Part shown: one piece after another, positions 7,122 through 15,663 of the stretch
How the letters are laid out: every line of letters starts with the position of its first letter
Numbering within the stretch: position 1 is the first letter of the stretch
Source of the DNA: Acidobacteriota bacterium
Lineage (GTDB): Bacteria; Acidobacteriota; Terriglobia; Acidiferrales; UBA7541
Direction of reading: 5' to 3'
DNA: 64,000 bases
Assembly: GCA_013289835.1 (NCBI GenBank)
Contig: JABCZG010000003.1
Span: 216,401-280,400, forward strand
Notes under the pieces: model-generated
The model's database searches: none
What the model was told of the DNA's origin: nothing
The model's input: the letters and a program-made list of their open reading frames with translations, nothing else
Translations under genes and position numbers: made by a program

Positions 7122-9416
7122 ATGCGCACGACTCTGAAAATCGTCCTGCCCCTGATTGTCAGCGTCGCCGCGGTGTCTCTACTTTTCGCGGCGTATCAGG
7201 TGCGCACGGAAAAACGAAATTTGCGCAATGAGCTTTCGCGGCGGGCGGAAATTCAAGGCGAAAGTCTTCAGGAAAGTGTCGAGCCGCTGCTGGAACGCGG
7301 ACCCGAAAAGAACCTGCAGAGGCTGGTCGAGCGATTCGGCCAGCGCGAGCACCTGAAAGGCGCGGCAGTCTATGACGCGAGCGGCACAACCCTGGCAATT
7401 ACGACGGGGCTGCCCGGGGTATTCAGGTCACGGCCGACGGCGGCGACGCGCGCAGCGCAGGCAGATGCCGGCGTCGGCGAGTTCCTGAGCGGGGACCAAG
7501 TCGTCACCGGAAATGAGATTGAGCGGGTTCCGATTCACATTTACGCATTGCCGCTGCACCGGGATGGAAGCGTGGTGGGTACAGTTGCACTGCTGCACGA
7601 TACGAGTTACATCGACGAACAGGTTTCGCGGACGCTGCGTGATTCGCTGGTGAATGCACTTGTACAGACACTTTTGATCACGGGATTGGCGCTGATACTT
7701 GTGCGATGGACGTTTACCGGGCCGCTCACGCGCACGGCCAAGTGGCTGCGGACGCTGCGAACGGGACAAGCGAACGCGCCAGCGGCGATCTCGAACAGGG
7801 AGATCCTCGACGAGATCAATCACGAAGTGACGCATCTCGCGCGCGACTTGAATACGGCGCGGGCCATTGCGGAGGAAGAGGCGCGGCTGCGTGATTCGAA
7901 TGCTTCGTTGTGGACGGCGGAACGATTGCGCGTCAGCTTACGAAATAAACTTCAGGACAAACCGCTGTTCGTGGTCTCGAATCGCGAGCCGTACATGCAC
8001 GTTTTCAACGAAAAGGACCAATCGATCAACGTTATTATACCTGCCAGCGGGGTGGTAACGGCGCTTGAACCGGTGCTGCTCGCCTGCAACGGCACGTGGG
8101 TTGCGAATGGGTCAGGAAACGCGGACCGCGAAGTTGTTGATGCGAACGACCGGTTGCGAGTCCCGCCGGATCATCCGAGTTACACGCTGCGCCGCGTGTG
8201 GCTCAGCGATGAAGAAGATAAAGGCTACTACGAGGGATTTTCGAACGAAGGGCTGTGGCCGCTCTGCCACATCGCGCATACGCGGCCGATTTTCCGGCCG
8301 GAAGACTGGCTGCAGTATCAAAAAATCAACCGGCGGTTTGCCAACGCGGTCTTGCAGGAAATGGAGGGGACGGAATCGCCGATTCTGTTGGCGCAGGATT
8401 ATCACTTCGCACTGCTCCCGCGGATGGTAAAGGAGGCGCGGCCCGATGCGCGCGTCGCGATTTTCTGGCACATTCCGTGGCCGAACGCGGAAGTGTTTGG
8501 CATTTGCCCCTGGCAACGTGAGCTCGTGGACGGGTTGCTGGGGGCGGACCTGATCGGATTTCACATTCAGACGCACTGCAACAATTTTCTGGAAACCGTG
8601 GACCGCGCGCTGGAGGCTATTACGGAGTGGGACAGGTTCGCGGTGAGCCGGCAAGGGCACATTACGCGGGTGCGGCCCTATCCGATCAGCGTGGCCTTCC
8701 CGGAAAATTCGCACGCGATTAACGAGACGCGAAATTCGGGCGAGGAACGCGCGGCGCTTTGCGCAGAGCTGGGAGTTGAAGCTTCGCTTTTCGGTGTCGG
8801 CGTGGATCGCGTGGACTATACGAAGGGAATCCTGGAACGCTTCCGCGCCATCGAGCGCTTCTTGGAGCTGAACCCTGTTTATCAGCAGAGATTTACATTT
8901 GTGCAGATCGGCGCGCCTAGCCGCACGGATATCGAGCGCTATAGGATATTTCTGGAGGAGGTTAGCGCGGAAGTAGTGCGCATCAATGCGAGGTTCCAGA
9001 CGGCGCGATGGAAACCGATCGTGTTCTTGAAGAAGCATCATTCGCACGAAGAGATTTCGCGGTATTACCGCGCCGCTTCGTTCTGCATGGTCACTTCGCT
9101 GCATGACGGAATGAACCTGGTGGCCAAGGAATTCGTGGCTTCGCGCGGGGACGAGCGCGGAGCGCTGATCCTGAGCACGTTTGCCGGCGCGGCGCACGAA
9201 CTCACGGATGCGCTGCTGGTGAATCCTTACGACGTGTCGCAGATGGCCGAACGGATCCACCAGGCTTTGGAAATGCCGGAAGGGGAGCAGGAAGTCCGCA
9301 TGGAGCGGATGAGGCGCAACGTGCGCGAGCACAACGTGTATCGCTGGGCCGCGCATCTGCTTTCGGACCTGACAGAGATTCGCATCGAAACGCCGGAACG
9401 CGTGGAGGTACCGTGA
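7122..9416 (+). CDS. otsA: Membrane-anchored trehalose-6-phosphate synthase (GT20) with HAMP-like N-terminus
   Basis: A 764-aa fusion. Residues 7-25 are a membrane helix, 26-170 an extracytoplasmic sensor-like region, 173-195 a second helix, then a HAMP-like linker to about 250. From about residue 279 (VVSNREPY) to the C-terminus is a GT20 domain that transfers glucose from a nucleotide sugar to glucose-6-phosphate. Visible GT20 landmarks are [12 protein letters not shown], the Arg/Lys pair in VDRVDYTKG (about 561) and [11 protein letters not shown] (about 661). Two ATGs are adjacent (7119 and 7122); GAGGAG at 7111-7116 favours the second. A typical OtsA is about 470 aa, so the membrane part is extra. 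No otsB phosphatase is nearby. Other GT20 products, such as glucosylglycerol-phosphate, remain possible. Confidence 0.85.
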   Translation: MRTTLKIVLPLIVSVAAVSLLFAAYQVRTEKRNLRNELSRRAEIQGESLQESVEPLLERGPEKNLQRLVERFGQREHLKGAAVYDASGTTLAITTGLPGVFRSRPTAATRAAQADAGVGEFLSGDQVVTGNEIERVPIHIYALPLHRDGSVVGTVALLHDTSYIDEQVSRTLRDSLVNALVQTLLITGLALILVRWTFTGPLTRTAKWLRTLRTGQANAPAAISNREILDEINHEVTHLARDLNTARAIAEEEARLRDSNASLWTAERLRVSLRNKLQDKPLFVVSNREPYMHVFNEKDQSINVIIPASGVVTALEPVLLACNGTWVANGSGNADREVVDANDRLRVPPDHPSYTLRRVWLSDEEDKGYYEGFSNEGLWPLCHIAHTRPIFRPEDWLQYQKINRRFANAVLQEMEGTESPILLAQDYHFALLPRMVKEARPDARVAIFWHIPWPNAEVFGICPWQRELVDGLLGADLIGFHIQTHCNNFLETVDRALEAITEWDRFAVSRQGHITRVRPYPISVAFPENSHAINETRNSGEERAALCAELGVEASLFGVGVDRVDYTKGILERFRAIERFLELNPVYQQRFTFVQIGAPSRTDIERYRIFLEEVSAEVVRINARFQTARWKPIVFLKKHHSHEEISRYYRAASFCMVTSLHDGMNLVAKEFVASRGDERGALILSTFAGAAHELTDALLVNPYDVSQMAERIHQALEMPEGEQEVRMERMRRNVREHNVYRWAAHLLSDLTEIRIETPERVEVP

Positions 9417-9501
9417 CTTGGCGACGTATCGGAATTTTTCCTGCTCTGCGGCGCGAGGGCAATGACTCTACAAAACCCAGCAGAATGGAAGGAACACCTG
9501 G

Positions 9502-10161
9502 ATGATTAACGCGGAGACTCCGTTTGAGTTCGTGACCGTTTCGTACCTCACGCGTATTGGGAATCAGTCCGCGGGAACGCTGGCGGAACTACTGACGGGG
9601 CTGGAGCATTGCAGCGACGCGTCTATTTTTCACCATACATTTCAAACACTGGGCAGCCATCATTTTCTTACCGAGGGTTTTTCGAACGATTTTGCGCAAT
9701 GGGTGCTGGCGGATGCGAACCGCGACGATCTTGCGGAACAGCTGGCGGCGCTGGATATTCGAGACTATGTTTCGATTGCAGCGCTGCGCAGCGACCTTTG
9801 CCGGGTCGTGGGCGAATATTGTAAGGCATTCCCCCATTTTGCGGGCCAGTCCGCGCTGGAGCGCTTCTATTTTTGCGAGAGCACGGAAGTGACTGTGCCG
9901 CTGGGGCGCAGCGCGCGCACGCTGGACGAATTCAGAGATGGCATCGCGCACCTCAGCCACGCAGGTTTCTACTTTCACTTCATCTCTTCGCGGCTGCGGT
10001 TGCAACTGCAGACGAACGATTTTTCGCACTGGCTCGCGGGCGGGCTTGGGCTTGCGACGCTTGCCGACACTGTCAACCGCATCGACATTTACACCAACAC
10101 GCTGGATAGCTCACGCGCCAAGTTGCTGCGCCTGATCGACCGCGAACGGAGGAAAGCGTGA
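9502..10161 (+). CDS. DUF5752-like protein of the trehalose operon
   Basis: A 219-aa soluble protein with no signal peptide or membrane helix. It has His/Phe-rich segments (IFHHTFQTLGSHHF near residue 40, HAGFYFHFISSRLRL near residue 155) and resembles the DUF5752 family, which I recall next to TreT-like glycosyltransferases; this match is from memory. It starts after GGAAGG, 85 bp after the synthase, and its stop codon overlaps the GTG start of the next gene, so the two are translationally coupled. A role as partner or regulator of the glycosyltransferase is inferred from position only. Confidence 0.6.
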   Translation: MINAETPFEFVTVSYLTRIGNQSAGTLAELLTGLEHCSDASIFHHTFQTLGSHHFLTEGFSNDFAQWVLADANRDDLAEQLAALDIRDYVSIAALRSDLCRVVGEYCKAFPHFAGQSALERFYFCESTEVTVPLGRSARTLDEFRDGIAHLSHAGFYFHFISSRLRLQLQTNDFSHWLAGGLGLATLADTVNRIDIYTNTLDSSRAKLLRLIDRERRKA

Positions 10162-11387
10162 GCGAAACCCTGGCCCTGAACCGCATACCGCTGGAGGACT
10201 ATGCAAGACTCCTTGGCGAGGGCGAGATCGAAGAGTTGCGAGCGCTGGCGAAACCGCTGCGCGGCCGTAGCATGGAGATGATCAACTCGACCGCCGTGGG
10301 AGGCGGAGTCGCGGAAATCCTTACTCGCTTGCTGCCGCTCGCGGAAGAACTCGACCTGGCGATGCAATGGAACGTGATGACGGGCGGCGAAGACTTCTTT
10401 GAGGTCACAAAATCGTTCCACAACGCACTGCACGGCGCACCGTATCATGCGAGCCAGCGGGATTTCGATATTTTCCTTGCGTACAACGAGCGCAATCGCG
10501 CGAAGCTGCCGCTCGACGCTGAATTCGTGGTGATTCATGACCCCCAGCCGGCGGCGCTGATTGATGCACGGAAAGCCGGTTCGAATCACTGGGTGTGGCG
10601 CTGCCACATTGATCTTTCGCACCCCCATCGGGCGGTCTGGGATTTTCTGGAGAAATTTGTCTCGCGGTATGACGGCGCGATGTTCTCTTCTCCGGAGTTT
10701 TCGCAGCAGCTGCCGATCCCGCAATATCTTTTTTATCCGGCAATCGATCCGCTTTCCGAAAAAAATCAAGAACTCGACCCGGAGTTCATCGCGGAGGTTC
10801 TTGCTCGCTATCAGATCGATCCGCAGCGCACGATCCTAACGCAGATTTCCCGCTTCGACCGCTTGAAGGACCCCGTCGGCGTGATCCGCGCGTACCGCAT
10901 CGTGAAGCGCTATTTCGATTGCCAGCTGGTCCTGGCGGGCGGCAGCGCCTCGGATGATCCGGAGGGCGCGATTGTATTGAAAGAAGTGTTGCGCGAAGCG
11001 AACAACGACCCGGACATCAAGGTGCTGGAATTACCAGCATGGGCGCCGCTTGAAGTTAACGCACTGCAGCGCGCTTCGACGATCGTCATTCAGAAAAGTT
11101 TGCGAGAAGGATTTGGGCTGACGGTTTCCGAAGCGCTATGGAAGAAAAAACCGGTGGTGGCTTCCGCGGTCGGCGGGATTCCGATTCAGATTATTCACAA
11201 ACATACAGGGCTGTTGTCGCATTCGGTGGAGGGGACCGCGTATCAAATCCGGTTCTTACTGTCGCATCCGGAAATTGCGGTTAAGCTCGGCGAGAACGGG
11301 CATCAGCACGTGAAGGAAAATTTCCTGATCACGCAAAAATTGAAACGGTATTTGACGCTCTTTTTGAGCATGGCTCGGGGGTCGTAA
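10158..11387 (+). CDS. TreT-like trehalose synthase / GT4 glycosyltransferase
   Basis: A 409-aa GT-B glycosyltransferase. The N-terminal part has NSTAVGGGVAEIL (about residue 43), WNVMTGGEDFFEVTK and HNALHG, typical of trehalose glycosyltransferring synthase (TreT), which joins NDP-glucose and glucose to trehalose. The C-terminal GT4 half has ISRFDRLKDPVGVI, QKSLREGFGLTVSEALW and KPVVASAVGGIPIQI, containing the conserved nucleotide-sugar-binding Glu residues. The start is GTG after CGGAGGAAAGC, overlapping the upstream TGA. It gives the operon a second possible route to trehalose beside the GT20 enzyme. Confidence 0.82.
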   Translation: MSETLALNRIPLEDYARLLGEGEIEELRALAKPLRGRSMEMINSTAVGGGVAEILTRLLPLAEELDLAMQWNVMTGGEDFFEVTKSFHNALHGAPYHASQRDFDIFLAYNERNRAKLPLDAEFVVIHDPQPAALIDARKAGSNHWVWRCHIDLSHPHRAVWDFLEKFVSRYDGAMFSSPEFSQQLPIPQYLFYPAIDPLSEKNQELDPEFIAEVLARYQIDPQRTILTQISRFDRLKDPVGVIRAYRIVKRYFDCQLVLAGGSASDDPEGAIVLKEVLREANNDPDIKVLELPAWAPLEVNALQRASTIVIQKSLREGFGLTVSEALWKKKPVVASAVGGIPIQIIHKHTGLLSHSVEGTAYQIRFLLSHPEIAVKLGENGHQHVKENFLITQKLKRYLTLFLSMARGS

Positions 11388-11408
11388 GACGCTAAATACT
11401 TTGGTGAT

Positions 11409-12176
11409 TCATTCTGGGTTGCTGTCGCCAGCCTTTGCTTGAAAATAATTGCACTGGGCTGTCAGCGGGCAGCGCTCGCACTTGGGCTTGGAGCGCTTGC
11501 AAATCTCCTGGCCGTGTTTCTTGAGCAAGAGATAGGCTCTCCCGCGGGCCTCAAAATTGTCGGGCAGTTCGGCGCTCAGGAAATTGCGCGCCTTGGCGTA
11601 ATCCGCGGCATAGTTCTTGCCAGGCTCGCCAAACCATAGCCGGATTGGCACGTCGAGAGCCGCTGAGGGGACCGCCGCGACCGGCGACAGCTTCGAGAAC
11701 AACAGGATCTTTTCCGCGCTGGGTTCGCCGATCACGGGGAACTGCTGAAGCACTTTTTTTGCGGCGCGAATGCCTTTGCCAGGTTCTCTTTTTTCTTCCT
11801 GGAGAGATTTTCTTAGGATGGCTTTCAGATTCCCGCCGAATTCGTCCTTCACGCTACTGGCAATTTCCATCAACCTCTCCGCGCGAAGTTCGGGGACGAT
11901 TCCGCCGAGCCGCATCAACTTGGCAAGTTTCGGCTTCGAAGCGGCGAGAATCTCATTCGGTTTCAAGCCGACCTCGCGTTTCAGTGCGTCAAATCCCTTT
12001 GCACAGGACGCATCGGCGGCGGGATAGCCGCAGTTCACAAACAGAATCATTTCGTAGGGATCGATGGGCCCGGCTAGCCTCTGTGGTCCGTACAATCCTT
12101 CTAATGCGTCCAACACCTGGAGCAGGTTTGACGGGCAATCCTTGCTAGAGGGAGTGACGCGCGGTGGATTTTCCAC
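11409..12176 (-). CDS. HhH-GPD base-excision glycosylase, endonuclease III-like, lacking the catalytic Lys
   Basis: About 255 aa. It has an endonuclease III fold: a helix-hairpin-helix segment FPVIGEPSAEKIL near residue 150, an Asp in AALDVPI where EndoIII has the catalytic Asp, and a C-terminal 4Fe-4S motif C-X6-C-X2-C-X5-C (CKRSKPKCERCPLTAQC). In EndoIII the loop reads LPGVGRKTA with the catalytic Lys; here that Lys is Pro, so AP-lyase chemistry is unlikely. It may be a monofunctional glycosylase or a non-catalytic relative. The frame opens at a TTG (12191) without a ribosome-binding site; the GTG at 12176 follows GGAG at 9 nt. It overlaps the end of the dGTPase-like gene. Confidence 0.8.
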   Translation of the reverse strand: MENPPRVTPSSKDCPSNLLQVLDALEGLYGPQRLAGPIDPYEMILFVNCGYPAADASCAKGFDALKREVGLKPNEILAASKPKLAKLMRLGGIVPELRAERLMEIASSVKDEFGGNLKAILRKSLQEEKREPGKGIRAAKKVLQQFPVIGEPSAEKILLFSKLSPVAAVPSAALDVPIRLWFGEPGKNYAADYAKARNFLSAELPDNFEARGRAYLLLKKHGQEICKRSKPKCERCPLTAQCNYFQAKAGDSNPE

Positions 12177-13278
12177 GAGTAGAATCTCCAAAATGTTCGT
12201 GATGGCGGCGAAGGAGGAATTGATCGGTCATACCGGCGATGTAATCGCAGACGACGACGTGGCGAGGTTCCGCTTGTGCGTGTTCCTCGTAGGAACCTGG
12301 CATCGAGCCGGGCGAACCGAGGTAATAGTTAAAAAGTTCTTCCAAGCAGCGTACGGAATGGTCGCAGTCCTCGGCGATGGCGGGATGATTGTAGATGTGA
12401 GTAAAGAGGAAGCGCTTGAGCGCGCCATTGCGCGCGGTTGCAGCGTCGCTGAAGCCGGCCAGGCGCTTTGGGGCCCTGCGAATGTCGTCCACGGAAGAAG
12501 CGCGGGAGGCGTGCACGCGCTGCTGGGTGGCTTCGATCAAGTCGGAGGCCAGAGAATCGAGGATGTGCCTCAAGACTTCGTTGAACTTTAGTCTTTCGCG
12601 GGCGCCGGGATGCGCGGCGTCTACTTTCGCATAGAGTTCGCCAAAGAACGGCACTTCGCGGCGGAGGACGGCGAGATCGAGAAGCTCGGCTTCGAGAGCA
12701 TCGTCGAGATCGGCGGTGTTGTAGGCAATTTCGTCCACGCAATCGATGAGCTGCGCTTCGAGCGGCGGGCGCTCATCGAGAAGATATTCGGTGAGCTGCG
12801 GGAATTCCTTGGCGGAATAATCGCGCGAGTGTTTGATGATGCCTTCGCGAACTTCAAACGTAAGATTTAAGCCGGGAAAGTCCAGGTAGCGATTCTCGAA
12901 TTGCTCAACGATTCGAAGAGCATGCAGATTGTGATTGAAGAGGCCGCCGTGCGCGCGCATCAGTTCGTTGAGTTTGCGTTCACCAGCGTGACCGAAAGGC
13001 GGGTGGCCAATATCGTGAACGAGCGCGAGGGCTTCGGCGAGTTCGGTGTTCAGGCCGAGCGCGGCGACGACGGTGCGGGCGATTTGCGCGACTTCGAGCG
13101 TATGCGTCAAGCGATTGCGGAAATGGTCGGAGTAGCGCGTGGTGAAGACCTGCGTTTTGGCTTCGAGGCGGCGAAACGCGCGGGAATGAATGATGCGGTC
13201 GCGGTCTCGCGCGTAGTCGCTGCGGTAGGGATGCGCGGGCTCCGGATAGCGGCGGCCGCGCGATTGCTCGGCGTGCAT
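12145..13278 (-). CDS. dgt: Deoxyguanosinetriphosphate triphosphohydrolase-like HD protein
   Basis: A 377-aa HD-domain protein of the dGTPase-like family, which hydrolyses dNTPs to deoxynucleosides and triphosphate. Seen: YRSDYARDRDRIIHSRAFRR near the N-terminus, HTLEVAQIAR (about residue 59), the metal-binding HDIGHPPFGHAGE (about residue 88) and ECVDEIAY-like CVDEIAYNTADLDDA. The codons upstream of the ATG, back to a TGA at about 13368, continue family-like sequence (LAPWA just before the Met), yet contain no ATG, GTG or TTG. The true start may therefore be a CTG at 13332, or the region may hold an error. It is in an operon with the TPR protein upstream and the HhH glycosylase downstream. 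Confidence 0.85.
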   Translation of the reverse strand: MHAEQSRGRRYPEPAHPYRSDYARDRDRIIHSRAFRRLEAKTQVFTTRYSDHFRNRLTHTLEVAQIARTVVAALGLNTELAEALALVHDIGHPPFGHAGERKLNELMRAHGGLFNHNLHALRIVEQFENRYLDFPGLNLTFEVREGIIKHSRDYSAKEFPQLTEYLLDERPPLEAQLIDCVDEIAYNTADLDDALEAELLDLAVLRREVPFFGELYAKVDAAHPGARERLKFNEVLRHILDSLASDLIEATQQRVHASRASSVDDIRRAPKRLAGFSDAATARNGALKRFLFTHIYNHPAIAEDCDHSVRCLEELFNYYLGSPGSMPGSYEEHAQAEPRHVVVCDYIAGMTDQFLLRRHHEHFGDSTRGKSTARHSL

Positions 13279-13365
13279 CGCCCAGGGAGCAAGAGTGGGA
13301 ACTCGATCGATGGGCCGCTCCGTTGTTTCCAGCTGATCCGCGCGAACGGCAAGCTGCGGGGCGAA

Positions 13366-14088
13366 TCAGGACTTCGGCGAAATCGTGTCCAGACCGCGAT
13401 CGGCTTCGTCGGCCATAGTGGTGTCTGGAAATTCTTTTTTGATCTGCTGATAGATCGTGGTGGCTTCCTGCGGATTGGTCTTACGCAACAGACTCGCTAA
13501 TTCCAGAAGCACGAGCGGACGAGGCACGAGCACGGAGGGTTTGTCGGCTAAGGTTCGAAACACCTTGATGGCGTCGTTGGCCTGGCCGGTGCGGGAGTAG
13601 ATCTCAGCCATTTGATATTGCGCCATGGCGGCGAGCTCTTTGTCACTGCCGCTGCTAATTTTCTTTAGCTCTTCGAGGGCCTGATTGTGACGCTCCAGGT
13701 CTTCGAGGCACAGCGCGGAATAGTAGCGCGCGAGCCTTCCCGGATTTGTGCTGGGATATTTGTCGGCGACGGCGGTGAACTTTTTCTGGGCGTCCTGAAC
13801 GCGCGTGGGTTCATCGGGATACACAGGCTCATTGGGATCGGCGGGATCGGGGGCGGAGCCAATACGGCCCTGGTAAGCCTTCATGGCGCCGTCGAACGCC
13901 GTGGATGCCTGCACCGTCTGGCGGTCGACGTAAAAGCGCCAGCCGCCGTAGCCGAGGCCGACGACCAGCGCGGCAATGATGACGATGAGCGCGAACTGGC
14001 TATGAGAAATAACGGCTTCGGCGCCGTGCTCGATGGTTTCCTTGATTTTGTCTTGCTTCAGTTCTTTGCGCGAAATATGTTCCGACAC
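13366..14088 (-). CDS. YfgM-like membrane-anchored TPR protein
   Basis: A 240-aa protein with a cytoplasmic N-terminus rich in Lys/Glu, one transmembrane helix at about residues 32-52 (ALIVIIAALVVGLGYGGWRF), and tetratricopeptide-like repeats after it, with LARYYSALCLEDLERHNQAL and AQYQMAEIYSRTGQANDAI visible. The layout matches YfgM/TPR_21 proteins, which assist periplasmic folding at the Sec translocon. The start is GTG (14088) preceded by GGGGAG at 7 nt. It is the first gene of a minus-strand operon with dgt and the HhH glycosylase. Confidence 0.75.
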   Translation of the reverse strand: MSEHISRKELKQDKIKETIEHGAEAVISHSQFALIVIIAALVVGLGYGGWRFYVDRQTVQASTAFDGAMKAYQGRIGSAPDPADPNEPVYPDEPTRVQDAQKKFTAVADKYPSTNPGRLARYYSALCLEDLERHNQALEELKKISSGSDKELAAMAQYQMAEIYSRTGQANDAIKVFRTLADKPSVLVPRPLVLLELASLLRKTNPQEATTIYQQIKKEFPDTTMADEADRGLDTISPKS

Positions 14089-14251
14089 AGACGCTCCCCT
14101 GATTGATCTGGAATCCCTAATCCTAACACAGGAAGTCGAGTCGAAACCGAGTCTGCGGAAAACGCGCGTGGAGCCAGCGGCGGATTAACCGTTCCGTCTT
14201 GCGGGCGGCAAACTCCGCCAAAAGCGCGGCGGAAGGTGTTAATTTTGAGAG

Positions 14252-14785
14252 ATGCAAACGGCCTGTATTCATTGCGGAACAGAGCATGTGCTAAAGGATT
14301 CGGAGTTTGGCGGACACCCGAAAGTGCAGTTCAAGTGTTCGAAGTGCGGGCAGAACACGGTTGTGGAAATCAAGCGGAAGGTGGATTCCACCGTGGTGAT
14401 GTCGCCTCTTCCCTCCTTTGCTCGAGCGAATGCGACCAGCTCCAATCTGCATCTGGCGCCTTTAGACCCGGGGCTGAAACTGCCAGCGGGTGCAAATGTG
14501 GTGCTCACTATTTTATCAGGGCCTTCGAAGGGCGAAAGCCATATCCTGAGCAAACCGCGCGTGGTGCTGGGCCGCCAGGGCGCGGATATCGCGCTGAACG
14601 ACCCTGAGATTTCGCGGCATCACTGCGTGCTGGAAGTGCGGGACACGCATGTAAATCTGAAGGATTTGGATTCGACAAACGGCACTTTCTACGAAGAAGA
14701 ACGCGCGCGGGCGGTGATGTTGATGGATGGGGGGGAGTTTCGAATCGGCGTGAGCATGATTCGCGTGAATTTCAGGCCAAAGTAA
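14252..14785 (+). CDS. FHA-domain protein with N-terminal zinc ribbon
   Basis: A 177-aa protein. Residues 5-32 form a zinc-ribbon-like pair (CIHCG and CSKCG), followed by a linker and an FHA domain at about 80-175. The FHA phosphothreonine-binding landmarks are present: GRQGADIALND, SRHHCVLEV and the DSTNGTF loop. FHA domains read phosphothreonine signals; no Ser/Thr kinase lies in this window, so its partner is elsewhere. It is divergent from the TPR gene and 100 bp upstream of the glycosyltransferase operon, with no strong ribosome-binding site. Confidence 0.88.
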   Translation: MQTACIHCGTEHVLKDSEFGGHPKVQFKCSKCGQNTVVEIKRKVDSTVVMSPLPSFARANATSSNLHLAPLDPGLKLPAGANVVLTILSGPSKGESHILSKPRVVLGRQGADIALNDPEISRHHCVLEVRDTHVNLKDLDSTNGTFYEEERARAVMLMDGGEFRIGVSMIRVNFRPK

Positions 14786-14886
14786 TCGGGGTTCCCTTCC
14801 CTGCCGGACGATTCCAACCGCCATGCGAATCCGGCGAATCGGCTTTGTGAGATACTAGCGCCGATTCGAATCTTGCCCGGAGTCCG

Positions 14887-15663
14887 ATGAACCGCCTCTC
14901 CGTCTGCTTGATCACTTCCAATGAAGAAGAAAACCTGCCGCGTGTTTTGAGTTCCATCAAAGGTGTTGCGGACGAAATTGTTGTGGTGGATTGCGGAAGC
15001 AAGGATCGCACAGCGGAAATTGCGCGAGAATACGGTGCTCGGGCGATTACACGCGCGTGGACGGATTTTGCGGAGCAGAAGAATTTTGCGGCGACGGCGG
15101 CAAGCAATAACTGGATCTTGTCTCTGGATGCGGATGAAGAATTAAGTCCGGAACTGCATAGCGCGTTGCTCGCGTGGAAGGATAAGGAGCCGGAGTTTGC
15201 GGTTTACGAGTTAGCGCGGCGGACGTGGTACCTGGGCGCGTGGGTGAAACACACGGGATGGTATCCCGACTATCAACGACGACTTTTCCGGCGTGATGCG
15301 GCGCACTTTTCCGGGATCATTCATGAGGCATTGCGCTTCGAAGGGAAACCCGGACGCCTCCACGGCGATTTGCTGCACTACACACTGCGCTCCGTGCAAG
15401 AACACGAACAAAAAGTCGAGCGATATACGACGCTGGCAGCGCAACAGATGTTCGCGGCGGGAAAGCGAAGCTGGCGAGCCGCAATGTGGTTCGCGGCCCC
15501 GTGGAGCTGGTTCAACAATTATGTGCTGAGCCTCGGATTTCTCGATGGCTATCGAGGGTGGGTCATTTCGAGAATGGCGGCGCGCAGCACCTGGCTGAAG
15601 TTCAAGAAGCTTGAAGAACTGGTCGAGACGGAAGGCCGCGCCAATGGAATGAAGACGCCGTGA
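14887..15663 (+). CDS. GT2 glycosyltransferase (WaaE/KdtX-like)
   Basis: A 258-aa GT-A fold enzyme. It opens with LSVCLITSNEEENLPRVL, then DEIVVVDCGSKDRT and the metal-binding DxD region SLDADEEL near residue 82, followed by a C-terminal part with LSLGFLDGYRGW near residue 215. This matches LPS-core glucosyltransferases of the WaaE/KdtX type. The exact acceptor is unknown. CGGAG at 5 nt supports the start. Its TGA overlaps the GTG start of the next glycosyltransferase, so it heads a three-gene envelope-glycan operon. Confidence 0.87.
   Translation: MNRLSVCLITSNEEENLPRVLSSIKGVADEIVVVDCGSKDRTAEIAREYGARAITRAWTDFAEQKNFAATAASNNWILSLDADEELSPELHSALLAWKDKEPEFAVYELARRTWYLGAWVKHTGWYPDYQRRLFRRDAAHFSGIIHEALRFEGKPGRLHGDLLHYTLRSVQEHEQKVERYTTLAAQQMFAAGKRSWRAAMWFAAPWSWFNNYVLSLGFLDGYRGWVISRMAARSTWLKFKKLEELVETEGRANGMKTP

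Noticed and set aside
8112..9356. Long minus-strand ORF (414 aa) opposite the GT20 gene
   Set aside because: Composition is Arg/His/Gln-rich with no motif, and the plus strand encodes a clear GT20 enzyme; it is an antisense shadow.
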